Assembly (NCBI RefSeq): GCF_027052235.1 | Contig: NZ_JALUFF010000030.1 | Location: forward strand, 1-46,139 | Direction of reading: 5' to 3' | From: Thermococcus sp. | Lineage (GTDB): Archaea > Methanobacteriota_B > Thermococci > Thermococcales > Thermococcaceae | Length of the DNA: 46,139 nucleotides | In this document: one piece after another, positions 39,980-46,139 of the stretch | Numbering within the stretch: the stretch's first letter is position 1 | Layout of the letters: each line of letters starts with the position of its first letter | Notes under the pieces: generated by a model | Seen by the model: only the letters and a program-made list of their open reading frames with translations | The model's database searches: none | Told to the model about the DNA's origin: nothing | Program-made: the position numbers and the translations under genes

Positions 39980-40621
39980 TTACCTTTCCTCCAGCCCAAA
40001 GCGAACCCAGTAATACCTCTCGCTTTCCTTGGGGGACTCTACCTCAAGGTTAAAGCGTCCCTCGAAGAGGGGCGAGACCAAAACAACGGTGTGGAACTCG
40101 CCGAACTCTCCGACCGGATCAACACAAGGGTAAGCCTTCAAAAAGTTCTCTAAGTCGTTTTTTGAGCTGAATGCGTAGGCCAGCGCTTCTTTTGGCAGCT
40201 TTTTTCTGTCAACGGCTATTATTGCCCACTCAAAGCCCTCCCGGAGCATTTCCCTCGCGAGTTCAAGGGTATCCTTTCCCCATAACGGCTCAAGGGGCTT
40301 GATTCCAGCGTTTTCGGCGATGTTCTCAACCCACTTTTTGTGGTCTTCGAGGAGAACATCCCCCGCTATAAGATAGTCAACACCGAGGGAGCCGATGAAT
40401 TTAGCTAAGGCGTCGCTCCCTCTGGCCATGTCGAAGGTTAGCAACTCCTTTCCCATTGCCTTGGCGAGCGTTTTCAGCGCCTCTAAGTTCTCCCAGTGGG
40501 GTGAGAGACCTATCGTGGTCTTCAAAGCCAAAAGGTACGGAACGTCAATTCCACTCTTTTCTGCCAGATAAAGCGCGTAAAGCCCGTCCTTGCCACCTGA
40601 ATAGAACGCCACTCCCCTCAA
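39980..40621 (-). CDS. PP-loop ATPase, diphthine-ammonia ligase (Dph6)-like
   Basis: 213 residues. N-terminal SGGKDG PP-loop (residues 8-13), then SPHWENLEALKTLAKAMGK, DYLIAGDVLLEDHKKWVE and the C-terminal CVDPVGEFGEFHT. The EFGEFHT ending is the mark of the Dph6/MJ0570 family, which amidates diphthine on EF2 with ATP and ammonia. As the first gene of a unit leading to cobZ-cobS, a corrinoid-linked amidation role is a possible alternative. TTG 40621 is chosen since GGAGGCGAT lies just upstream; GTG 40612 is the alternative. Confidence 0.8.
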   Translation of the reverse strand: MRGVAFYSGGKDGLYALYLAEKSGIDVPYLLALKTTIGLSPHWENLEALKTLAKAMGKELLTFDMARGSDALAKFIGSLGVDYLIAGDVLLEDHKKWVENIAENAGIKPLEPLWGKDTLELAREMLREGFEWAIIAVDRKKLPKEALAYAFSSKNDLENFLKAYPCVDPVGEFGEFHTVVLVSPLFEGRFNLEVESPKESERYYWVRFGLEER

Positions 40622-40669
40622 GCTATCGCCTCCGTCAGGGTTATAAGGAAACTGGAGCTTTTATCCATT

Positions 40670-41416
40670 ATGCTCCTGAAGTTCGAAGAGCTTGAGAGAA
40701 CGGGCGGAATCTACCTCAACCTCCGAAACCTCAGGACAAAACCTCTGAAACTCACGAACTGGCGTGATCTGCTTTCCCTCGACGAGAAGACCTACGGGAC
40801 CTACGCGAGAACCATCTACAACCCGCGCGAGAGGTTCCTTATAAGCGATGAAGAAAGCGAGGCCAGGGGAATCGAGCTTTCAGCGCTATACTGCTCGCTC
40901 TTAACCGACCCGGAGTACTTCTGCGGTGAGGAGAACCTGAGTTATCAGCTGAAGGTCGGGGAGTTCGAGGGGCTGCCATTCGCCAACGGTTTTACCGGCT
41001 CAAAGGTCGCGATCGTGGGTGAAGCCCCCGGAAGGCGCGGGTGCGGGAAAACGGGGGTATGCTTCTACCGCGATGCCTCCGGAATGCTGCTCCGCAGAGT
41101 TCTTTTCTCCCTCGGCATCAACCCAGACTTCCTCTACATTACCAACGTCGTCAAGTGCAACCCGCCGGAGAACAGGCTGAGGAGGATTCCTCCTGGAGCC
41201 TACGAGCTTTTGGCGAGGGAGCTGGAGATTTTAAAGCCGAAGGCCATCTTCGCGGTTGGGAGAACCGCAGAGAAGACCCTCAGGGAGCTTGGGTTCGAGG
41301 CCCAATACCTCAGACATCCGGCATGGTACGTCAGGAGGGGCATCAGGGGGCCGAGCGGCGAAATCCTGGAGGAATACGCTAAAATCAGGGGAGCGTTGGG
41401 GGAATGGACGCCTTAG
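40670..41416 (+). CDS. Family 4-like uracil-DNA glycosylase
   Basis: 248 residues. UDG blocks: IVGEAPG (motif A), [26 protein letters not shown] and LRHPAWYV (motif B). Cysteines (about C79, C88, C125, C130, C164) could hold the 4Fe-4S cluster of family 4. Two departures: a ~100-residue N-terminal part before motif A, and a changed stretch after GEAPG ([14 protein letters not shown] instead of acidic residues and PFVG). It may act on deaminated bases or be a UDG-fold protein of other use. TTATAA at 40641-40646 is 26 bp before the ATG without ribosome site: leaderless. Confidence 0.75.
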   Translation: MLLKFEELERTGGIYLNLRNLRTKPLKLTNWRDLLSLDEKTYGTYARTIYNPRERFLISDEESEARGIELSALYCSLLTDPEYFCGEENLSYQLKVGEFEGLPFANGFTGSKVAIVGEAPGRRGCGKTGVCFYRDASGMLLRRVLFSLGINPDFLYITNVVKCNPPENRLRRIPPGAYELLARELEILKPKAIFAVGRTAEKTLRELGFEAQYLRHPAWYVRRGIRGPSGEILEEYAKIRGALGEWTP

Positions 41417-42288
41417 CAGTCTTTGCCCTGGCACTCCTCTGGGACCTGCTTTTAGGAGAGCCTCCTGCATTAGTTCATCCGGTGGTGTGGTTTGGAAAGC
41501 TCGCCGGTTTATTTGATTCCCGCTACAAACGGCACTCCCCAGCTCTCGATTTCCTTGCTGGAATAGCTACGGCAGTGCTGGTTATTGCCTTCGCGTTCCT
41601 CCTTTCCATCTCGCCCTTCTTTGCTCTTTATCCCCTCAACTATGTCCTTGCCGTTTATCTCCTTAAAAGCTCCTTCGCGATTAGAAGCCTCCACGAGCAC
41701 GTCGCGAGGACGGTGACGGAAGACATTGAAGAGAAGAGGAAAGCGGTCTCGATGATAGTTAGCAGGGATGTTAGAAAGCTCGATAAGCCCCACCTGAACT
41801 CCGCATCGATAGAGAGCCTCGCCGAGAACCTCAACGACTCCGTAATTGCCCCGCTATTCTACTTCCTCTTCTTCGGCCTGCCCGGTGCCTTAATCTACCG
41901 CGCCGTCAACACGCTTGACGCGATGCTCGGCTACAGAAACGAGCGCTACGAGTTCTTTGGCAAGTTCTCGGCGAGGTTGGACGACGTTTTGAACTTTATT
42001 CCCGCTCGCCTGACGGTTCTCTTCTACCTTCCCCTCGGCGGGAGGAGGGTTTTCCGCTATTACCGTTTGGCAAGGTTCAAGATAAACTCGGATAAGCCGA
42101 TAGCGGTCATGAGTGCCGTTTTAGGTGTGTGGCTTGAGAAGCCTGGCGTTTACCGCTTTCCCGGCAGAACGCCGGAGGACAGGGATATAAAGCGCGCTCT
42201 GAGGGTTTACTGGCTTATCGTTGCCGAATGGCTGATAATCGTCTCATTACTGCTCGCGACGGAGGTATGTCCATGCTTGAGCCGGTGA
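41404..42288 (+). CDS. cbiB: Adenosylcobinamide-phosphate synthase CbiB
   Basis: 294 residues, about five membrane segments. Signature parts: [20 protein letters not shown] near the start, [21 protein letters not shown], and [19 protein letters not shown]. CbiB attaches aminopropanol phosphate to adenosylcobyric acid in the membrane. It overlaps the UDG gene by 13 nt and the next PLP gene by 16 nt; the latter makes its co-substrate. It is the enzyme that re-uses the cobyric acid released by CbiZ. Confidence 0.93.
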   Translation: MDALAVFALALLWDLLLGEPPALVHPVVWFGKLAGLFDSRYKRHSPALDFLAGIATAVLVIAFAFLLSISPFFALYPLNYVLAVYLLKSSFAIRSLHEHVARTVTEDIEEKRKAVSMIVSRDVRKLDKPHLNSASIESLAENLNDSVIAPLFYFLFFGLPGALIYRAVNTLDAMLGYRNERYEFFGKFSARLDDVLNFIPARLTVLFYLPLGGRRVFRYYRLARFKINSDKPIAVMSAVLGVWLEKPGVYRFPGRTPEDRDIKRALRVYWLIVAEWLIIVSLLLATEVCPCLSR

Positions 42289-43253
42289 AGTTCTCAACTT
42301 ACCACGGCGGTGCTCGGAAGGAGGGTCTGCTTGACTTTTCGGCCTCACTAAACCCGTATCCGCCTGAGTGGCTCGGCGAGATGTTCGAGCGTGCCAAAGA
42401 GGTAAGCAACCGCTACCCCTACTACGAGAAGCTCGAGGAGAACCTTTCAGAGCTAATCGGCGAAGAAGTCACGGTAACCACTGGAATCACCGAGGCGCTC
42501 TACCTCATCGGGATCCTCGCGCTCCGCGGGAGGAAGGTGGTAATTCCGGAGCACACCTATGGCGAGTACGAGAGAGCCGCGCGCATCTTCGGGGCGAAGG
42601 TTGTTAAGGGTCCGAACGAGCCTGAGAAGCTGGCTGAACTCGTTGAGAGAGACTCAGTGGTCTTCTTCTGCAATCCGAACAACCCTGACGGGAGGTTCTA
42701 CCGCACTAAGGAGCTTAAGCCCCTCCTCGATGCGGTTGAAGATAAGAACGCGCTCCTCGTTTTGGACGAGGCCTTCATAGACTTCGTTAAAAAGCCCGAA
42801 AGCCCGAGCGGAGAGAACGTTGTAAAGCTCAGAACCTTCACCAAGAGCTACGGTTTGCCCGGAATACGGGTGGGCTACGTTCTCGGCTTTTCCGAGGCTT
42901 TCAAAAGCGTCAGGATGCCTTGGAGCATAGGCTCAACTGGAGTTGCCTTTCTTGAGTTTCTCCTCAAAGACAACTTCGAGCACCTTAGGAAGACGATGCC
43001 ACTGATCTGGCGCGAGAAGGAGAGAATGGAGAGAGCTTTGGGCGTTAAAAGCGACGCCAACTTTTTCATCAAGCGCGTTGGAGACGCTAAAAAAGCCGTT
43101 GAATACCTCAAAAGGCGCGGAATCCTCGTGAGGAGCTGTGAAAGCTTCGGCCTGCCGGAATACATCCGCTTCTCCGTAAGAAAGCCTGGGGAGAATGAAA
43201 GACTCATCAGGGCGCTGAAGGATGTCGAAAGGGAAATGGGGAACGGAAGGTAG
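42273..43253 (+). CDS. cobD: PLP-dependent L-threonine-phosphate decarboxylase / aminotransferase (CobD/HisC-like)
   Basis: 326 residues, fold-type I PLP enzyme. [12 protein letters not shown] (Asn contact), [11 protein letters not shown] (Asp to PLP nitrogen), and [17 protein letters not shown] with the Schiff-base Lys are all visible. The short N-terminus ([24 protein letters not shown]) is the hallmark of CobD/CobC rather than HisC. Product: (R)-1-amino-2-propanol phosphate, used by the overlapping upstream CbiB. ATG 42273 is set by GGAGGT at 42261-42266. Confidence 0.88.
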   Translation: MLEPVKFSTYHGGARKEGLLDFSASLNPYPPEWLGEMFERAKEVSNRYPYYEKLEENLSELIGEEVTVTTGITEALYLIGILALRGRKVVIPEHTYGEYERAARIFGAKVVKGPNEPEKLAELVERDSVVFFCNPNNPDGRFYRTKELKPLLDAVEDKNALLVLDEAFIDFVKKPESPSGENVVKLRTFTKSYGLPGIRVGYVLGFSEAFKSVRMPWSIGSTGVAFLEFLLKDNFEHLRKTMPLIWREKERMERALGVKSDANFFIKRVGDAKKAVEYLKRRGILVRSCESFGLPEYIRFSVRKPGENERLIRALKDVEREMGNGR

Positions 43254-43258
43254 GGCCT

Positions 43259-44494
43259 TCAGGCCCCGAACTTCTCGCTCCTGTTCATAAGGTCCATCAT
43301 TATCGGCACGATGTCATGGCCCTTAATTCTGCCGAGGCCGCCGCGCATGCACTCGCGCTCGCCGAAGGCCTCGGTGTGGTCGGCCCTGACACCGCCGCCC
43401 GCTATAAGGAGCGGAACCGGGTCGCCGCTGTGGTTCATGACCTCGCATGGCGTTGAGTGATCGCCGGTTATAGCTATCACCGTCTCCTCAAGGTCGATGT
43501 GCTCGATTATGTAGCCTACCATCCTGTCGGCCTTCTCTATCATCTCCGCCTTGAGCTTCGGGTTGTTGTCATGGCCGGCCGCGTCAGTCGGCTTGAAGTG
43601 GAGGAAGACGAAGTCGTAATCTTTGAGAAGCTCGACGGCCTTCTTGGCCTTGACCATCTCGTCGGTGTTGTACTCGCCCGTTGCCCCCTCGGGGGTGTAA
43701 ACGTCGAAGCCTATTGCCCTCGCGACGCCCTTGACGAGCGAGACCGCTATGACAGCCCCGGCCTTAACCTTCCACTGCTCCGTGAACTTCATCGGTATGC
43801 CCGGATAGGTGCCAGCGCCGCGGATGAGGAGGTAGTTCGCGACGGGTTTACCCTCCTTCCTGCGCTTCTCGTTGATGGGGTGCTTTTCAAGAACCTCGTG
43901 AGCCTGCCTGACGAACTCCTCGAGAATTTCAGCAACGCGCTTGCTCTCCTCGTCTTCCCAGATGAACCTGTGCGGCGGCTTGCCGGCCTCGTGGGGGTCG
44001 TTCTCACCGACTTTATAACCGGAGGCCATGCCCTTGAGAACTAAGACGGCCCTGTGGCCGGTCGCGCCTGCGAAGATGAAGTCAACAGGTATCTTGACGT
44101 TCTCCTGGATGGCTTTCGCAAGCTCGTGGGCCTCCTCCGTGCTTATCCTGCCCGCGCGCCTGTCAGTTATGATGCCGTTCTCGATGGTGGCGAAGTTGAC
44201 GCGGAAAGCTAAGTCGTCCTCGCTCAGGTCGAGGCCAACGCCCATGGCCTCGAGGTAGCCCCTTCCCCGGTAGACCGTGTAGGGGTCGTAGCCGAAGATG
44301 CTGAGGTGGGCAGTGTCGCTGCCAGCCGGCTGGCCGGGCTTTATCGGGTCCTGCTGGCCGAGGATTCCCATCTTGGCGAGCTTATCCATGTTCGGCGTTT
44401 CCGCGTACTCGAGCGGCGTCTTTCCGCCGAACTCCTTGATCGGCCTGTCGCCGAGTCCGTCGAGGATTATGAGCAATCCCTTCCTCTGCTTCAT
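43259..44494 (-). CDS. apgM: 2,3-bisphosphoglycerate-independent phosphoglycerate mutase, archaeal type
   Basis: 411 residues, alkaline-phosphatase fold. Metal ligand Asp12 in LLIILDGLGDRP, likely nucleophile Ser59 in PAGSDTAHLSIFGYDP, late ligands in DFVFLHFKPTDAAGHDN and ITGDHSTPCEVMNHSGD. Interconverts 3- and 2-phosphoglycerate in glycolysis/gluconeogenesis. ATG 44494 has GGTGATAG upstream; the frame beyond it (to 44617) crosses its promoter (AAACCTTTTAACTC near 44522-44535) and is not coding. Confidence 0.95.
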   Translation of the reverse strand: MKQRKGLLIILDGLGDRPIKEFGGKTPLEYAETPNMDKLAKMGILGQQDPIKPGQPAGSDTAHLSIFGYDPYTVYRGRGYLEAMGVGLDLSEDDLAFRVNFATIENGIITDRRAGRISTEEAHELAKAIQENVKIPVDFIFAGATGHRAVLVLKGMASGYKVGENDPHEAGKPPHRFIWEDEESKRVAEILEEFVRQAHEVLEKHPINEKRRKEGKPVANYLLIRGAGTYPGIPMKFTEQWKVKAGAVIAVSLVKGVARAIGFDVYTPEGATGEYNTDEMVKAKKAVELLKDYDFVFLHFKPTDAAGHDNNPKLKAEMIEKADRMVGYIIEHIDLEETVIAITGDHSTPCEVMNHSGDPVPLLIAGGGVRADHTEAFGERECMRGGLGRIKGHDIVPIMMDLMNRSEKFGA

Positions 44495-44652
44495 GTCTAT
44501 CACCTTGGGTGAATAGGGGCGGTGAGTTAAAAGGTTTGTTGGGCTTTTGTGCCTGATGCCGTGAACGCCCAAAGTTTTGCAAATTGTGAAGGTAAAATTT
44601 TTAATCTTGCATGACAAATGTTGAGTAACTATTAACTAAGTGAACCAAGAGA

Positions 44653-45192
44653 ATGAGCAGGAGGAAGCTTCTAATGAGAAGGAGTGCGGTAACGATGGCC
44701 CGGTTCTTCTCTATGTGTACCCGGGGCTTCGTTGTTACCTTTGTGCTCTCGGGATTCGTCGCTTTGAGCGCCCATTACGGTGCTGGTTTAAGCGAGGTTC
44801 TGGTGCCATGGTTTAGAGTGGGAGTCCTCTTTGGAATTGCCTACGCGTACATCACCTATCTCGAGTTCAGCAGGGAAAAGGCCAAGAAGGGAATGTCCCC
44901 TTGGGCCGCTGACAGATTGGCGTGGTCGCTCGCGCCGTGGCTTTTGCTGGACTCCCTTGTGGTTTTCGGGGTTATGATTCCGTTTGGCGGCTACGCTGGA
45001 GGTTCCTTGTACAACAAGTACGGCATCATTCCAAGTCTGCTGGGGTTAGCATTGGCCTCATTCCTGAGCGGTGCGTTTAGAGGGCTAATCTACGCCCGCA
45101 TCGGACTTCCAGAAAAGCCGGGTTTCCTTTATCTCAGGCTGGCGGAAAAGCTTACGGACAATGCCCATAACACACCATCAAAAACTTTATGA
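44653..45192 (+). CDS. Membrane protein of unknown function
   Basis: 179 residues, four hydrophobic segments (GFVVTFVLSGFVALSAHYG; VGVLFGIAYAYITYL; LAPWLLLDSLVVFGVMIPFGGYAG; IIPSLLGLALASFLSGAF) with a basic N-terminus and polar ends. No family recognised. The start is uncertain: ATG 44653 is kept; ATG 44674 and 44695 are alternatives, each with a purine-rich stretch before it. A T-rich box at 44597-44605 would serve as promoter. The end of the gene contains the TATA box of the next gene. Confidence 0.65.
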   Translation: MSRRKLLMRRSAVTMARFFSMCTRGFVVTFVLSGFVALSAHYGAGLSEVLVPWFRVGVLFGIAYAYITYLEFSREKAKKGMSPWAADRLAWSLAPWLLLDSLVVFGVMIPFGGYAGGSLYNKYGIIPSLLGLALASFLSGAFRGLIYARIGLPEKPGFLYLRLAEKLTDNAHNTPSKTL

Positions 45193-45223
45193 AACCCCCC
45201 TCAAACCCCAGCCGGGGGAAGTG

Positions 45224-46139
45224 ATGCTTGAGGCGGCGCTCTGGGTAACGGCGATAGTCATTGGACTGGTCCTGCTCGTCCTTTCGGGCGATAAACTCTC
45301 CGATAAGATAGTTGAGGTTGCGAGGAAGGCGGGCGTTTCTCCCCTCGTCATAAGCATCGTTCTCATAAGCTTCGCCACGACCTTGCCAGAACTCCTGACG
45401 AGCGCCGTGGCGAGCTATCAGGGCCTCACCGGAATGGCCCTCGGAAACGCCCTCGGAAGCATATTCGCCAACATCGCCCTCATCTTGGGAATAGCGGCCA
45501 CGCTGAGACCCCTCAAGGCCACGAGGGAAGCCTACGACAACTCCCTCATCATGCTCGTCTCTTTCCTCCTCGTTATGGCCCTCTCCGCCGATGGAACCCT
45601 ATCGAGACTCGACGGGGCGGTGCTCCTCGGGGCCTACGTCGTCTACCTCCGCTGGCTCCTCAAGAAAAACTCCCGGAAGGACATCGACGGGAATGGTAAG
45701 GGCCGCGCCACGGTTCTCGACTATACAATCCTCTTCGTCCTCGGTCTGCTGCTCGTCTTAGGAGCGAAGCTCGTGGTCTATGGTGGTGCAAACATAGCGG
45801 AGGCCCTTGGGGTTTCCGAGTTCGTGGTTGGGGCCACCATCGTGGCGGTAGGCACCTCCCTGCCGGAAATGACGAACGCCGTCTACGGCGCCCTGAGGGA
45901 GCGAGGAAGCATAAGCATCGGCAACATCATCGGGGCAGATATAATGAACGCCCTCGTCGTCCTCGGCGTTGCTTCGGTGATAAGGCCCCTCCAGACGGGG
46001 GCTTCCATACTCACGGTCATCCTCGTCCTCGCGGCAATGCTTCCGATGGTCGTTTCGCTCAGGAAAACCCACGGTCTTGGGAGGCCGATGGGAATCTACT
46101 TCCTTGTCCTCTACTCCCTGTACATAGTCCTCATGTTCT
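45224..46139 (+). CDS. Na+/Ca2+ exchanger family (YrbG-like) antiporter, 3' truncated
   Basis: 305 codons are visible with no stop before the window edge; the family is about 310-320 residues, so only the last few are missing. Two inverted alpha-repeats are present: SFATTLPELLTSAV then GNALGSIFANIAL, and AVGTSLPEMTNAV then GNIIGADIMNAL, whose acidic and Asn residues bind the cations. The second repeat has ADIMN where SNIFN is common. About ten membrane segments. It exchanges Na+ (or H+) for Ca2+ across the membrane. ATG 45224 follows GGGGGAAGTG; TATA AACTTTATGA at 45183-45192. Confidence 0.9.
   Translation, partial: MLEAALWVTAIVIGLVLLVLSGDKLSDKIVEVARKAGVSPLVISIVLISFATTLPELLTSAVASYQGLTGMALGNALGSIFANIALILGIAATLRPLKATREAYDNSLIMLVSFLLVMALSADGTLSRLDGAVLLGAYVVYLRWLLKKNSRKDIDGNGKGRATVLDYTILFVLGLLLVLGAKLVVYGGANIAEALGVSEFVVGATIVAVGTSLPEMTNAVYGALRERGSISIGNIIGADIMNALVVLGVASVIRPLQTGASILTVILVLAAMLPMVVSLRKTHGLGRPMGIYFLVLYSLYIVLMF

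Noticed and set aside
1-46139. tRNA, rRNA, CRISPR arrays, insertion sequences, att sites, origin
   Set aside because: I looked for TTCRA-loop/CCA patterns, regularly spaced repeats, transposase motifs and ORB-like repeats and found none.

Overview
The window reads as chromosomal DNA of a hyperthermophilic euryarchaeon, most likely Thermococcus or a close relative. Evidence: an archaeal TFS / PCNA / Gins51 cluster, archaeal-type cofactor-independent phosphoglycerate mutase, TldD/TldE protease pair, DUF835 and DUF3783 proteins, TATA/BRE promoters about 25 bp upstream of starts, GGTGA-type Shine-Dalgarno sites, and very dense gene packing with 1-20 nt overlaps. No tRNA, rRNA, CRISPR array or intact transposase was seen. 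Layout: 1-4 kb holds the end of an Asp/Glu racemase-family gene, a MazG-like pyrophosphohydrolase, a decayed minus-strand gene pair, and tldD-tldE. 4-14 kb is transport and housekeeping: a P-type H+-ATPase-like pump, two divergent MFS transporters, a PAP2 phosphatase with a COG2426 membrane protein, ASCH, HAD, DUF3783 and sirtuin genes, and an amino acid permease. 14-20.7 kb carries glyA, a secreted beta-rich protein, the information-processing cluster tfs / small ORF / pcna / gins51, a stand-alone Mo/W-pterin oxidoreductase and a peroxiredoxin. 20.7-27 kb has a GNAT enzyme, an HTH regulator, an HD phosphohydrolase and a divergent locus of two adenylate-forming-like proteins plus a DUF835 membrane protein. 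27.1-27.4 kb encodes a three-hairpin H/ACA guide RNA. 27.7-29.4 kb is moaB-moeA.\n\nFrom 29.5 to 43.3 kb most genes belong to corrinoid salvage and nucleotide-loop assembly: cbiZ, cobT, cobQ/cbiP, cobY, cobS, cobZ, cbiB and a CobD-like PLP decarboxylase. Together they could turn scavenged corrinoids into adenosylcobamide. Two VapBC-type toxin-antitoxin pairs and a frameshifted zinc-ribbon gene are embedded in the cobZ-cobS transcription unit.\n\nThe most interesting accessory segment is an A+T-richer island at 30.1-32.25 kb between cbiZ and cobT. It has an exact match to the SurR consensus, a secreted-type protein with a 14-cysteine C-terminal domain (broken by one frameshift), four small membrane proteins, a partial gene duplication and a terminator. 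Its layout resembles a halocin-like peptide precursor with companion membrane proteins, but that function is inferred. The window closes with apgM, a membrane protein and a Na+/Ca2+-exchanger-like gene running off the edge.
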